This document shows, piece by piece, positions 25,306-34,714 of a stretch of DNA of 64,000 nt (position 1 is the stretch's first letter; each line of letters begins with the position of its first letter). A model generated the notes under the pieces. That model was not told the DNA's origin. It was given only the letters and a program-made list of their open reading frames with translations, and ran no database searches. The stretch comes from Pseudonocardia benzenivorans CB1190 (lineage in GTDB: Bacteria > Actinomycetota > Actinomycetes > Mycobacteriales > Pseudonocardiaceae). Made by a program: the position numbers and the translations under genes. The stretch is from positions 6,898,501 to 6,962,500 of the forward strand of contig NC_015312.1 in NCBI RefSeq assembly GCF_000196675.2, read 5' to 3'.

Positions 25306-26771
25306 CCTCTGTGGTAGGAAACGGTCGGGAGCCGGGGTGACGGCCCGCGTCGGTCGCCGTGAGACGGCCGCGATGACACTGCCGCCCCCGGTTCCTGCCC
25401 GGTCTGAGATCGACGACAGAGGGCTGCTGCGGTGTTGAGTGCCGGTCAGTGACCACTCGACTCGGGGCCGGGCTCTCGACCGTGTCCTGCCCACTGTGGA
25501 CAGGAAGGCGACGAACGTGTCGCTGGTGGGTGCCGAGTACTTCGTGGGGATCGACTGGGCCGCGACGAACCATGCGGTATGCGTTCTCGACTCGTCCGGG
25601 CGTCGAGTCACCGGGTTCGGCGTGGAGCACACCGCGGCGGGGTTCACCGGTCTGATCCGCCGACTCGCCAAGCTGGGTGAGCCGGGCGGGGTGCCGGTGG
25701 CCATCGAGCGCCCGGACGGGCGGCTGGTCGACGCGCTGCTCGCCGCCGGCTACCCGGTGGTGGCGGTGAAGCCGAACGCGATCAAGACCTGGCGTGAGGG
25801 TGAGGTGATCTCCGGGGCGAAGTCTGATCCCGGTGACGCTCACGTGATCGCCGAGTACCTGCGTCTGCGCGCGCATCGGCTGCGGGCGGCGACCCCCCTG
25901 TCCGAGGACACCCGCGCGCTGCGTCTGGTGTCGCGCACCCGCTCGGATCTGGTCGCCGCCCGTGTCGCGGCGGGCAACCAGCTCGCCGCGCTGCTGGACA
26001 CGGCCTGGCCCGGGGCGAAGGAGATCTTCGCCGAGGTGACCTCGGCGATCAGTCTGGCGTTCCTTCACCGCTATCCGACCCCCGATCATGCCGCGCACCT
26101 CGGGGAGAAGCGGATGGCGGCGTTCTGCATCAAGCACGGCTACTCCGGACGTCGCAGCCCCGCCGAGCTGCTCACCCGGCTGCGCGCCGCACCGGCCGGT
26201 GTCAGCGGCGCAGTCGTGTCCGACGCGCTGCGCGACGCCGTCCTCGCCCTGATCGCGGTCCTGACCGCGCTCAACACAGCGATCAAGGACCTCGACCGGT
26301 CCAACGCCGCGCACCTGCACGCCCACCCCGACGGAAAGGTGTTCACCAGCTTCCCCCGCGCCGGACTGGTCAACGCCGCCCAGATCCGCGCTGAGCTCGC
26401 CGAACCGACGCCTACTCCGGACCGGATGCCATCGCTGCCCTCGCCGGGCTGGTCCCGGTCACCCGCGCGTCGGGCAAGCACCACGCGGTGAGTTTCCGTT
26501 GGGCCTGTAACAAGCGGCTGCGCGTCGCGTTGACCACCTTCGCCGACAATTCCCGCCACTCCAGTCCCTGGGCCGCCGGCATCTACCGGCGAGCTATCGC
26601 CGGCGGCAAGGACCATCCGCACGCGATCCGGATCCTCGCCAGAGCCTGGGTTCGAGTGATCTGGCGCTGCTGGAACAACGGACAGCCCTACGACCCCGCC
26701 CGCCATGGCGGGGCAGCCCGCCAACTCAACCCACCGACCGCAGCCTGACGATCTTGAGGTTGACACAGAGG
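25306..26771 (+). mobile_element. IS110-family insertion sequence (boundaries approximate)
   Basis: An IS of about 1.47 kb that carries one transposase. An 8-base inverted pair, CCTCTGTG at 25306 and CACAGAGG ending at 26771, brackets it and fits the usual size of the family. IS110-type elements do not require terminal repeats or make target duplications, so the exact ends remain provisional. The element lies between an EspC-like gene and a YbaB gene that usually belong to one neighbourhood. Confidence 0.7.
25517..26748 (+). pseudogene. IS110-family DEDD transposase, frameshifted
   Basis: The N-terminal RuvC-like DEDD domain is intact: FVGIDWAATNHAVC (first Asp), VPVAIERPDGRLVDALLAAG (Glu), and SDPGDAHVIAEYLRLRAHRLR (two Asp). 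The C-terminal transposase_20 domain continues in a different frame, with PDAIAALAGLVPVTRASGK and then SFRWACNKRLRVALTTFA to the stop at 26748. The frame change is near 26400, where one base appears to be missing compared with the expected reading Ala-Tyr-Ser-Gly-Pro-Asp. The element is probably inactive unless the shift is a sequencing error. Translation likely starts at GTG 25517. Confidence 0.85.
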
Positions 26772-26774
26772 GTG

Positions 26775-27137
26775 TCATCGGGGCGCCCCGACGAGCGCCG
26801 AGCGCAGCAGGTCGATCGTCGCCCCCGCGCCTCCGACGACGCCCTCCGCGACCTCGACCGCCCGGGCGGCGGCGATCGCGCGGGCGGCCGCCGCCGTCGC
26901 GACGATCTCGGCGGCCAGCCCCTCACGGCCCAGGGACTCGGCCTGCGGCCCCAGCGCGAGCCCGACGAGCGCACCGGACGGCGACGTCGTCGCGGTGACG
27001 GCGCCGTCGCGGCTGCGGGCCGTCCCCGTGACGGCGGCGAGCTCGCCGCCGAGCCGCTCGGCGCGGGCGGCGGCGTCGTCGAGTCGCAGGCGGTAGCCGT
27101 CGAGCCAGGCCTCCGGGCCGCTCTCGTGTGTCGTCAT
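26775..27137 (-). CDS. YbaB/EbfC family nucleoid-associated-like protein
   Basis: A 120-residue protein of the YbaB/EbfC type, small dimers that bind DNA. It has an N-terminal helix (EAWLDGYRLRLDDAAARAERL), a central beta-sheet with TATTSPSGALVGLALG, and a C-terminal Ala-rich helix. In actinomycetes such divergent YbaB proteins often sit next to ESX-target genes rather than near dnaX-recR, and that fits here. The IS element is inserted directly after the stop codon, at about 26775, separating this gene from its probable former partners. Confidence 0.75.
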   Translation of the reverse strand: MTTHESGPEAWLDGYRLRLDDAAARAERLGGELAAVTGTARSRDGAVTATTSPSGALVGLALGPQAESLGREGLAAEIVATAAAARAIAAARAVEVAEGVVGGAGATIDLLRSALVGAPR

Positions 27138-27162
27138 GGCCGCGGACGCTAGAACGCACGAC

Positions 27163-27221
27163 GCGGGTGGCGCGGGCGTTCGCGCCGGATCGGTTCCGGT
27201 CGCGAACCCCGCGCCACCCGC
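27163..27221 (-). terminator. Very long hairpin terminator of clpB
   Basis: Left arm 27163-27176 pairs perfectly over 14 bases with 27208-27221; after one bulged base the stem continues (27178-27184 with 27201-27207) and is capped by a 5-base stem around 27185-27199. It begins 24 bases beyond the clpB stop codon and lies upstream of the YbaB start. There is no T-tract, as is usual in actinobacteria. Confidence 0.75.
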
Positions 27222-27245
27222 GCAGGAGTGTCGTGAGGTCGTGAG

Positions 27246-29861
27246 TCAGACGGTGACGGGCGAGCTGGCCCGGCCGACGATCAGTCCGCCGGTGCCGCCC
27301 GCGGCCGACGGGTCGAGGTCGACCCGGACGGTGTCGCCCTCACGGACGGCCCCCGCGAGCAGCTCCTTGGCCAGCTGGTCGCCGATCGACGACTGGACCA
27401 GCCGGCGCAGCGGCCGCGCGCCGTAGACCGGGTCGAACCCGTTCATGGCCAGCCACTCGCGCGCCGCGTCGGACACGTCGAGCGTGAGCCGCCGCCGCGC
27501 CAGCCGGTTGCCCAGCACGCCGAGCTGGATGTCGACGATGTGGGTCAGCTCCTCGGTCGACAGCGCGTGGAAGACCACGACGTCGTCGAGCCGGTTGAGG
27601 AACTCCGGCTTGAAGTGCCGCTGCACCACCGACATGACCGCGTCCTTGCGGGCCGCGTCGTCGAGTGCCGGGTCGGCGATCGCCTGCGAGCCGAGGTTCG
27701 ACGTCAGCACCAGGATCGTGTTGCGGAAGTCGACCGTGCGGCCCTGGCCGTCGGTGAGCCGACCGTCGTCGAGCACCTGCAGCAGCGTGTCGAAGACGTC
27801 CGGGTGGGCCTTCTCCACCTCGTCGAACAGCACCACCGTGTAGGGGCGGCGCCGCACGGCCTCGGTGAGCTGGCCGCCCTGGTCGTAGCCGACGTAGCCG
27901 GGCGGGGCGCCGACGAGGCGGGCCACCGAGTGCTTCTCGGAGTACTCGCTCATGTCGATGCGCACCATGGCGCGCTCGTCGTCGAACAGGAACTCCGCCA
28001 GCGCCTTGGCGAGCTCGGTCTTGCCGACGCCGGTCGGGCCGAGGAACAGGAACGACCCGGTCGGGCGGTTCTCGTCGGCGATCCCGGCCCGTGCCCGGCG
28101 CACCGCGTCGGACACCGAGCGGACGGCCTCGGCCTGACCGACGACGCGCTTGCCGAGCTCGTCCTCCATGCGCAGCAGCTTGGCCGTCTCGCCCTCGAGC
28201 ATGCGGCCCGCGGGGATACCGGTCCACGCGCTGACGACGTCGGCGACGTCGTCGGGGCCGACCTCCTCCTTGAGCATGACGTCCTCGGTCCGCTCGACGT
28301 CGGCGGTCTTGGCCGCGAGCTCCTTCTCCAGCGCCGGGATCCGGCCGTAGAGCAGCTCGGACGCCCGGCCGAGGTCGCCGTCGCGGTCGGCGCGCTCGTA
28401 CTCACCACGCAGCTGCTCGAGCTGGGCGGCGAGCTCGCGGGTGGCCTCGATGGCGCCCTTCTCGTTCTGCCAGCGGGCGGTCAGCGCGGACAGCTGCTCG
28501 CGCTTCTCGGCCAGCTCGGAACGGAGAGCCGCGAGCCGCTCCTTCGAGGCGGCGTCGGACTCCTTCTCCAGCGCCATCTCCTCGATCTCCAGCCGGCGCA
28601 CCGCGCGCTCGACGGTGTCGATCTCGACGGGCCGGGAGTCGATCTCCATGCGCAGCCGGGACGCGGCCTCGTCGACGAGGTCGATCGCCTTGTCCGGCAG
28701 GAACCGGGCGGTGATGTAGCGGTCGGACAGGGTGGCGGCGGCGACGAGCGCGGCGTCGGTGATCCGGACGCCGTGGTGCACCTCGTAGCGCTCCTTGAGC
28801 CCACGCAGGATGCCGACGGTGTCCTCGACGGACGGCTCGCCGACCAGCACCTGCTGGAACCGCCGCTCCAGCGCGGGGTCCTTCTCGATGTGCTGGCGGT
28901 ACTCGTCGAGCGTGGTGGCGCCGACCATCCGCAGCTCGCCACGGGCGAGCATCGGCTTGATCATGTTGCCCGCGTCCATCGCGCCCTCGCCGGTCGCGCC
29001 CGCGCCGACGATCGTGTGCAGCTCGTCGATGAAGGTGATGATCTCACCGGCGGAGTCGGTGATCTCCTTGAGGACGGCCTTGAGCCGCTCCTCGAACTCG
29101 CCGCGGTACTTGGCGCCGGCCACCATCGAGCCGAGGTCGAGAGCGACCACGCGCTTGTCGCGCAACGACTCGGGCACGTCGCCCGCCACGATCCGCTGGG
29201 CCAGGCCCTCGACGATCGCGGTCTTGCCGACGCCCGGCTCGCCGATCAGCACCGGGTTGTTCTTGGTGCGCCGGGAGAGCACCTGCACGACGCGACGGAT
29301 CTCGGTGTCACGCCCGATCACGGGGTCGAGCTTGCCCTCGCGGGCCCGGGCCGTGAGATCCTGGCCGTACTTCTCCAGCGCCTGGTAGGTGCCCTCCGGG
29401 TCGGGACTCGTGACCCGCGACGAGCCGCGCACCTTGGTGAACGCCTCGCGCAGCGCGTCGGGGGTGGCGCCGTGGCGGCGCAGCAGGTCGGCCACCGGGC
29501 CGCCCTTGTCGGCGAGGCCGACGAGCAGGTGCTCGGTGGAGACGTACTCGTCGCCCATCTCGGTGGCGAGCTGCTGGGCGGCGGTGATCGCCGCCAGCGC
29601 CTCCCGCGAGAGCTGCGGGGCGCTGACGGTCGAGCCGGCCGCGGCGGGGAGCCGCTGACCGAGCTGGGTGAGCTCGGCGCGCACCGCCGCGGCGTCGGCG
29701 CCGACGGCCTCGAGCAGGGGGGCGGCGATGCCGTCACCCTGGGCCAGCAAGGCGCCGAGCAGGTGAGTGGGACCGACATCCGGGTTGCCGGCGAGTGTCG
29801 CCGCCTGGGCAGCGGCCGAGATCGCCTGCTGGGTCTTGGTGGTGGGGTTGAAGGCGTCCAC
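27246..29861 (-). CDS. clpB: ATP-dependent chaperone ClpB
   Basis: Hexameric disaggregase that resolubilises aggregated proteins with DnaK. The 871-residue length is typical. It has the N domain ([16 protein letters not shown]), AAA-1 with [16 protein letters not shown], the long coiled-coil M domain (about residues 400-530) and AAA-2 with [19 protein letters not shown], including the GYVGYDQGG pore-loop-2 motif. GTG 29861 has AGGAGG six bases upstream. A HAIR element and a sigma-R-like promoter lie just upstream, so control by HspR and perhaps an oxidative/heat-stress sigma factor is expected. A strong hairpin follows the stop. Confidence 0.98.
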   Translation of the reverse strand: MDAFNPTTKTQQAISAAAQAATLAGNPDVGPTHLLGALLAQGDGIAAPLLEAVGADAAAVRAELTQLGQRLPAAAGSTVSAPQLSREALAAITAAQQLATEMGDEYVSTEHLLVGLADKGGPVADLLRRHGATPDALREAFTKVRGSSRVTSPDPEGTYQALEKYGQDLTARAREGKLDPVIGRDTEIRRVVQVLSRRTKNNPVLIGEPGVGKTAIVEGLAQRIVAGDVPESLRDKRVVALDLGSMVAGAKYRGEFEERLKAVLKEITDSAGEIITFIDELHTIVGAGATGEGAMDAGNMIKPMLARGELRMVGATTLDEYRQHIEKDPALERRFQQVLVGEPSVEDTVGILRGLKERYEVHHGVRITDAALVAAATLSDRYITARFLPDKAIDLVDEAASRLRMEIDSRPVEIDTVERAVRRLEIEEMALEKESDAASKERLAALRSELAEKREQLSALTARWQNEKGAIEATRELAAQLEQLRGEYERADRDGDLGRASELLYGRIPALEKELAAKTADVERTEDVMLKEEVGPDDVADVVSAWTGIPAGRMLEGETAKLLRMEDELGKRVVGQAEAVRSVSDAVRRARAGIADENRPTGSFLFLGPTGVGKTELAKALAEFLFDDERAMVRIDMSEYSEKHSVARLVGAPPGYVGYDQGGQLTEAVRRRPYTVVLFDEVEKAHPDVFDTLLQVLDDGRLTDGQGRTVDFRNTILVLTSNLGSQAIADPALDDAARKDAVMSVVQRHFKPEFLNRLDDVVVFHALSTEELTHIVDIQLGVLGNRLARRRLTLDVSDAAREWLAMNGFDPVYGARPLRRLVQSSIGDQLAKELLAGAVREGDTVRVDLDPSAAGGTGGLIVGRASSPVTV

Positions 29862-29934
29862 CCGTGTCCTCCTGGGTCCTTCCGTGTCGCGTGGACAGCA
29901 CGGCTGATGCCGAGTGTGCCCTGTCTTCTGAGCC

Positions 29935-29960
29935 AACGTCAGGAAACTTGAGTCTGTTCC
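29935..29960 (-). promoter_or_regulatory. SigH/sigma-R-like promoter of clpB
   Basis: On the minus strand GGAAC (29960-29956) is followed, after exactly 18 bases, by GTT (29937-29935). This matches the GGAAT-N18/19-GTT pattern of the sigma-R/SigH family. Its -35 half lies inside the HAIR element. Confidence 0.5.
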
Positions 29961-29967
29961 ACTCAAC
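29947..29967. promoter_or_regulatory. HAIR element (HspR operator) between clpB and the TPR-AAA gene
   Basis: CTTGAGT-N7-ACTCAAC, one mismatch from the HspR consensus CTTGAGT-N7-ACTCAAG. It lies 86 bases upstream of clpB and 49 bases upstream of the divergent ATPase gene, so HspR bound here could control both. Confidence 0.9.
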
Positions 29968-30015
29968 CACAGGGATTTTCGACGAGCTCTGCGGGTGCGG
30001 GGATACTGAGCATCG

Positions 30016-31227
30016 ATGACCGAGGATCCGCTGCTCACGAGCCTGCTCGCGGCCGTGGCCGCGGCCCCCGACGACGTCCCCCTGCGGCTGCACGTGGCGG
30101 AGCTGCTCGCCGCCGCCCGCCGACCCGCCGAGGCGCTGGCCCACTGCAGCCACGTGCTGGCCGTCGAACCGGGGAACGCAGCGGCGCTCGCCCTGCTGCA
30201 GCGCCTCACCGCCGCCCTCTCCGCGGCGACGCCGCCCGCCCCCGCACAGCCGAGCACGTTCGACTGGGCCAAGGCCGAGGAGCAGGTCGCCGACATCGCG
30301 GCCCCCGCGTTCGCCCAGGACGCGAGCTCCCCACCGGTCGAGGACGTGGAGATCGCGCGGCGCCCGACGGTCCGGCTGGCCGACGTCGGAGGCATGGACG
30401 AGGTCAAGCAGCGCCTGGAGCTGGCGTTCCTCGGCCCCGTCCGCAACCCGGAGCTGGCGCGCCGGTTCGGCACGACGGCCCGCGGCGGGCTGCTGCTCTA
30501 CGGCCCGCCCGGCTGCGGCAAGACGTTCATCGCCCGCGCCGTCGCGGGCGAGCTGGGCGCGAAGTTCGTCGAGATCGGCATCGCCGACGTGCTCGACATG
30601 TGGGTGGGGCGCAGCGAGCGCAACCTCGCCGAGCTGTTCCGCACCGCCCGCCGCAACGCCCCCTGCGTGCTGTTCCTCGACGAGGTCGACGCGCTGGGCC
30701 AGAAGCGCTCGAACCTCACCCACTCCGGCAGCCTGCGCAACACCGTCAACCAGTTGCTGGCCGAGCTGGACTCGGCCACCGGCGCCAACGACGGCGTGTT
30801 CGTCCTGGGCGCCACGAACCACCCCTGGGATCTCGACAGCGCGCTGCGCCGACCCGGCCGCTTCGACCGGATGCTGCTCGTGCTGCCGCCCGACGCGCCG
30901 GCCCGCGCCGCGATCCTGCGGCACCATCTGCGGGACCGGCCCGTCGCCGAGCTCGACCTGGCCGCGCTCGTGAAGGCCACCGAGCACTACTCCGGCGCCG
31001 ATCTCGCGCACGTCTGCGACACCGCCGCGGAACGCGCGCTCGCGCTGTCGATGCGGTCGGGCACCGTCCAGCCGTTGACGACGCGCGACCTGCTCGGCGC
31101 GGCGCGGGAGGTCACCCCGAGCACCGGGCCCTGGTTCGCCGCGGCCCGCAACGTCGCGTTGTTCGGCAACACCGACGGCAGCTACGACGAGCTGGCCGCG
31201 TACCTCAAGCGCAACCGGTCCCTGTGA
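30016..31227 (+). CDS. AAA+ ATPase with N-terminal TPR-like region
   Basis: A 403-residue AAA ATPase of the classical Cdc48/FtsH-like clade. Residues about 1-75 contain one TPR-like helical pair ([39 protein letters not shown], described by its key parts). The AAA module follows with [34 protein letters not shown] and [13 protein letters not shown]. There is no protease or membrane domain. It diverges from clpB over the shared HAIR element, and the TPR membrane protein follows 69 bases later. A stress-induced remodelling ATPase is the best reading; the substrate is unknown. Confidence 0.85.
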   Translation: MTEDPLLTSLLAAVAAAPDDVPLRLHVAELLAAARRPAEALAHCSHVLAVEPGNAAALALLQRLTAALSAATPPAPAQPSTFDWAKAEEQVADIAAPAFAQDASSPPVEDVEIARRPTVRLADVGGMDEVKQRLELAFLGPVRNPELARRFGTTARGGLLLYGPPGCGKTFIARAVAGELGAKFVEIGIADVLDMWVGRSERNLAELFRTARRNAPCVLFLDEVDALGQKRSNLTHSGSLRNTVNQLLAELDSATGANDGVFVLGATNHPWDLDSALRRPGRFDRMLLVLPPDAPARAAILRHHLRDRPVAELDLAALVKATEHYSGADLAHVCDTAAERALALSMRSGTVQPLTTRDLLGAAREVTPSTGPWFAAARNVALFGNTDGSYDELAAYLKRNRSL

Positions 31228-31268
31228 CGCCGACGTCCGTGACCACCGACCGCCGCGGGAACCCCGCA

Positions 31269-31296
31269 GTGAGAACCGAGCCGTGAGAACCGAGCC
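31269..31296 (+). repeat. Tandem 14-base duplication before the TPR gene start
   Basis: GTGAGAACCGAGCC occurs twice in a row, followed immediately by the GTG start codon of the TPR gene. The three GTGs are 14 bases apart and thus fall in all three frames; only the third is in the gene's frame. Confidence 0.85.
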
Positions 31297-32334
31297 GTGA
31301 CCGCCCCCGACGCCCTCGCCCGCCGGGACGCCCTGTCCCGCGCGGCGCACCTGCGTGCCGTCCGGAGGTTCGACGACGCCGAGCGCGTCGTGCGGCAGGC
31401 CCTCTCCTCGTTCCCCGACGACCCCGAGCTGCTGTGCGAGCTGGCCGCCGCGCTACTGGCCGCCGAGCGCCACGTGGACGGGCTGCAGGCGGCCGACGCC
31501 GCCGTCGCGGCCGCCCCCGATCGCGAACGCGGGCACCGGTTGCGCGGCCTGCTGCTGTCGATGCTCGACCGGCATCCCGACGCCGTGCTCGCCGCCTGGA
31601 CGGCCGTCACCCTCGCACCCGACGAGCCCTACGCGGGCATCGCGTACTCCCGGGTGCTGCAGCGGGCAGGTCGGCCCGCCGACGCCGCGCAGGCGGCCCG
31701 GCGCGTCGTGACGCTGGCGCCGTCCTCGCCCGAGGCCCACCTGTTGCTCGCCGACGTCTCCGGTGACCTCGGTGACCTCGCGACGGCCCGGCGCGCCTAC
31801 GAGGAGACGCTGCGCCTCGATCCCGAGCACGCCGCCGCCCGCCACGACCTCGCCGTGCTCGACGCCCGCACCCACCACCCCGGCCGGGCGCTGCGCGGGC
31901 TGATCGACGCCGGACGGCTCGCCCCGGCGATGGCCCACGTCCGCACGACGGCCGTGGCGGTGCTCTGGCAGCTCGCCGGCCGCACCCGGTTGTGGCTCGT
32001 CGTCGCGACGATCGCGGTGCTGGCGTCGTCGGTCGACCCGCTCGCCACCCGCGTCGTCACCGGCGCCGTGCTGGCACTGACCGTGTTCCTCGGCTGGTGG
32101 ACGCTGCGCGAGCTGCCGCGCGGGTCGTGGCCGGTCGTCGTCGGCACGGTCCGGACCGACCGCCCGTTGACGCTGGTCTACGCGGTGCTCGCGCTGTGCC
32201 TGGCCGACCTCGTCGTCGTACTGGTCACGGGCCTGGGCGGGCTGGCCGTCCTGGTGTGGCTCGCGCTCATCCTGCTCGGGTTGCTGACGATCGCCGTCGG
32301 ACTGGCCCGGCGCCGGCGACGTGGGACCCCCTGA
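31297..32334 (+). CDS. TPR-repeat membrane protein
   Basis: A 345-residue protein. The N-terminal 200 residues form four or five tetratricopeptide repeats (for example RFDDAERVVRQALSSFPDDPELL and DLATARRAYEETLRLDPEHAAARHDLA). The C-terminal part holds about four membrane helices (LWLVVATIAVLASSV, VVTGAVLALTVFLGWW, LTLVYAVLALCLADLVVVLV, LVWLALILLGLLTIAVGL). GTG 31297 is preceded by the 14-base duplication. It follows the TPR-AAA ATPase and may be its membrane dock, since TPRs mediate protein binding; this is inference from order. Confidence 0.83.
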   Translation: MTAPDALARRDALSRAAHLRAVRRFDDAERVVRQALSSFPDDPELLCELAAALLAAERHVDGLQAADAAVAAAPDRERGHRLRGLLLSMLDRHPDAVLAAWTAVTLAPDEPYAGIAYSRVLQRAGRPADAAQAARRVVTLAPSSPEAHLLLADVSGDLGDLATARRAYEETLRLDPEHAAARHDLAVLDARTHHPGRALRGLIDAGRLAPAMAHVRTTAVAVLWQLAGRTRLWLVVATIAVLASSVDPLATRVVTGAVLALTVFLGWWTLRELPRGSWPVVVGTVRTDRPLTLVYAVLALCLADLVVVLVTGLGGLAVLVWLALILLGLLTIAVGLARRRRRGTP

Positions 32335-32341
32335 GCAGGGG

Positions 32342-33148
32342 TCAGCGTCGGCGCAGGGTCCGGGACGCGCCGCCGGTCAGGTGCGTCGTGCTCGGGAAGC
32401 GGCGCCTCCCCGCGGCCGTGGCGGCCGGGTGCGCCTCCCGCGGCACCCGCTGCGCGCTGCCCTTGACCCGGAAGTAGTCCCCGCCCTTGCGGGCCGGGTC
32501 GTCGGTGCCCCACGCGCGGCGCTGCGACACCCGTTCCATCCGGGGGATGTGCTTGCGGCAGTGGATGTAGGCCTCCTCCACACCGACGACGACCCAGCGC
32601 TCCGCCTTGCGCCCGGGGCCGTGGTCGACCCGGGCGCGGGCGAACTCGCGGTGGAACTCGTCGTCGTCGAGGATCCGGGCGGTCCCGTTGACGTGCAGCC
32701 CGATCATGTCCTCGACGAAGTCGACCATCAGCATGCCGACGTGGGCGTTCTCGCTGATGTTGCCGAGGCTCGCGAGGACGCCGTTGCCGCGGTACTCGGG
32801 GTAGGCGAGGGTGTACTCGTCGAGCACGAGGATGAACCCGGGCGGCCCCGCGCGCAGCGACGCGTCGCACTCGCCGTGCGCGTCGGCGGTGGACACGAAG
32901 ACCATCTCCATCCGGCCGATGAACTCGACCATCCGCGGCAGCAGCCGGTCGCGCAGCTGGTCCTCGTAGAACCTGTCGGCCCGGTCGGCGGTGCCGTAGA
33001 CCTGCTGCAACGTGTGCTCGCCCGCCGACCCCGGACGTGACGCACCGTCGTCGGATGACTCCACAGGGGGGTCAGTCGGAAGAGTGACCGAAAGGCCGGG
33101 CGTGCGACGCGGGACGGACCGGCGGAGGCCGGAGACGCGGGGAGCCAC
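32342..33148 (-). CDS. Pyridoxamine 5'-phosphate oxidase-family protein
   Basis: A flavin- or F420-binding split-barrel protein of 268 residues. The barrel runs from about residue 70 to 230, with FIGRMEMVFVSTADAHGECDASLRAG, GNISENAHVGMLMVDF, GLHVNGTARIL and AYIHCRKHIPRM matching the PPOX family. The first 45 residues are disordered-looking. It is distinct from the PPOX protein near 17 kb. It diverges from the flavohemoprotein gene, and a role in oxidative or nitrosative stress is possible. The GTG start at 33148 is the outermost option; a shorter start is equally possible. Confidence 0.82.
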   Translation of the reverse strand: MAPRVSGLRRSVPRRTPGLSVTLPTDPPVESSDDGASRPGSAGEHTLQQVYGTADRADRFYEDQLRDRLLPRMVEFIGRMEMVFVSTADAHGECDASLRAGPPGFILVLDEYTLAYPEYRGNGVLASLGNISENAHVGMLMVDFVEDMIGLHVNGTARILDDDEFHREFARARVDHGPGRKAERWVVVGVEEAYIHCRKHIPRMERVSQRRAWGTDDPARKGGDYFRVKGSAQRVPREAHPAATAAGRRRFPSTTHLTGGASRTLRRR

Positions 33149-33370
33149 ACCCCTACGGTGCCATTAAGTACCCGCGCGGTCACGCCTTGCTCGGTGAAGC
33201 GCTACGCTGCCTCTCCCGGCGTCACCACGCGCCACCCTGCGTGATCAACGTCCCCGAACGGGTGAACGGAGCCCGCTGATGATCGACGCGCGTCTAGGGT
33301 CGGACACCCGCACGCGTCGCGCGGCGGCCACCGGACCCCCGAGCGCCACCGAGGAGAGTGTCGGCCCCCG

Positions 33371-34567
33371 ATGACAGCCGATCAGCTGCTCAGCACCAAG
33401 CTCCCTGCGGCCGACCTCCCCGCGGCTCCCGGGCGCCCCGCCCCGCTCCCCGATGCCTCCGGCATGGTCGAGACCATCCGCCGCAGCTGGGCGGCGATGG
33501 AGGACCAGGCCGACGCCCTCGGCCGGCACTTCTACGCGACGCTGTTCCACATCGCGCCGGAGACCCGGGACCTCTTCCCGGTCAACATGGAGGTCCAGCG
33601 CAGCCGGCTGCTCCGCGCGCTGGTCCACGTCGTGCAGATGGTCGACCAGCTCGACGACCTCGTGCCGTTCCTGCAGCAGCTCGGGCGTGACCACCGCAAG
33701 TTCGGCGTCATCGCCGGGCACTACGACGCCGTCGGCAAGGCGCTGCTGTCGGCCATCGGCACCCACGCGGGCGACGGCTGGACCCCCGAGGTCGAGAAGG
33801 CCTGGACCGACGCCTACACGCTCGCGGGGCAGGCGATGAGCCAGGCCGCCGACGCCGAGCGCGGCCGCGCGTCGTGGCTGGGCCGCGTCGTCGAGCACAA
33901 GCGCATCGGGTGGGACCTCGCCGTCATCACCGTGCAGACCGACGAACCCGTGCCCTACCAGTCCGGGCAGTACGTCAGCGTCGAGACGCCGCAGCGGCCC
34001 CGGCTGTGGCGCTACCTCTCGCCGGCGAACGCGCCCCGGCCCGACGGCTCGATCGAGTTCCACGTCCGCGCCGTCACCAACGGCTGGGTGAGCCGGGCCA
34101 TGGTCGCGCACTCGCGGATCGGCGACACGTGGCGGATCGGGCCGCCGATGGGCCGCATGGGCCTGCACCGGACCGAGGGCCGCGACCTGCTCATGGTCGC
34201 GGGCGGCACGGGCATGGCGCCGATGAAGGCCGTCCTCGACGAGCTGACCCGGCGCTCCGACACGCCGCGCACCCAGGTGTTCGTCGGCGGGCGCACCTGG
34301 GACGACCTCTACGACTTCGACGCGCTGCGCCGCATGTCCTACGCCCACCCGTGGCTCGACGTCGTGCCCGTGCTCGAGCGCGACGACGACGCCGTGGGCG
34401 CCGAGCGCGGCACGCTGGCCGACGTCGTCACCCGGTACGGCTCCTGGGCCGACCACGAGGTCTTCGTCTGCGGCTCGCCCGCGATGATCCGCGCGACGGT
34501 CTCGCGGATGCTGGTGGCGGGCACACCGCTCGACCGCATCCGCTACGACCCGTTCACGATGGACTGA
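33371..34567 (+). CDS. Flavohemoprotein (globin fused to a ferredoxin-NADP reductase domain)
   Basis: A 398-residue fusion that typically detoxifies nitric oxide by its dioxygenase activity. The globin domain (about residues 30-165) shows HFYATLFHIAPETRDLFP and the proximal-histidine segment LGRDHRKFGVIAGHY. The FAD domain has RLWRYLSPANAP, and the NAD domain GGTGMAPMKAVLDEL near residue 280 and FVCGSPAMIRATV near 375. The order and length match bacterial Hmp-type proteins. GAGGAG lies about a dozen bases upstream of ATG 33371. It diverges from a PPOX-family gene. Confidence 0.92.
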   Translation: MTADQLLSTKLPAADLPAAPGRPAPLPDASGMVETIRRSWAAMEDQADALGRHFYATLFHIAPETRDLFPVNMEVQRSRLLRALVHVVQMVDQLDDLVPFLQQLGRDHRKFGVIAGHYDAVGKALLSAIGTHAGDGWTPEVEKAWTDAYTLAGQAMSQAADAERGRASWLGRVVEHKRIGWDLAVITVQTDEPVPYQSGQYVSVETPQRPRLWRYLSPANAPRPDGSIEFHVRAVTNGWVSRAMVAHSRIGDTWRIGPPMGRMGLHRTEGRDLLMVAGGTGMAPMKAVLDELTRRSDTPRTQVFVGGRTWDDLYDFDALRRMSYAHPWLDVVPVLERDDDAVGAERGTLADVVTRYGSWADHEVFVCGSPAMIRATVSRMLVAGTPLDRIRYDPFTMD

Positions 34568-34629
34568 CCGTGAGTGGCGAGGTCTGACCTGGGCTGCCGC
34601 ACCGTCCGGATCTTCCGCGCGCACGAGAA

Positions 34630-34658
34630 CGCCGCGTCCGGGTGAACCGGGCGCGGCG
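34630..34658. terminator. Bidirectional hairpin terminator
   Basis: Bases 34630-34641 pair with 34647-34658 over 12 positions (one G-T wobble) around a GTGAA loop. The hairpin lies between the convergent flavohemoprotein and hspR genes, so it can serve both. Confidence 0.8.
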
Positions 34659-34714
34659 CATGGGGGTCCCGTCGCGGGTGTCTCTTCTCGGAGGTGCCGG
34701 TCGAGTGGGTCGGC

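Noticed and set aside
25439-26748. Programmed ribosomal frameshift in the IS110 transposase
   Set aside because: No slippery heptamer or stimulatory pseudoknot was found at the frame break, and IS110-family transposases are normally made from one frame.
30016-31227. The TPR-AAA protein as a second FtsH
   Set aside because: It has no membrane helices and no HEXXH peptidase motif.
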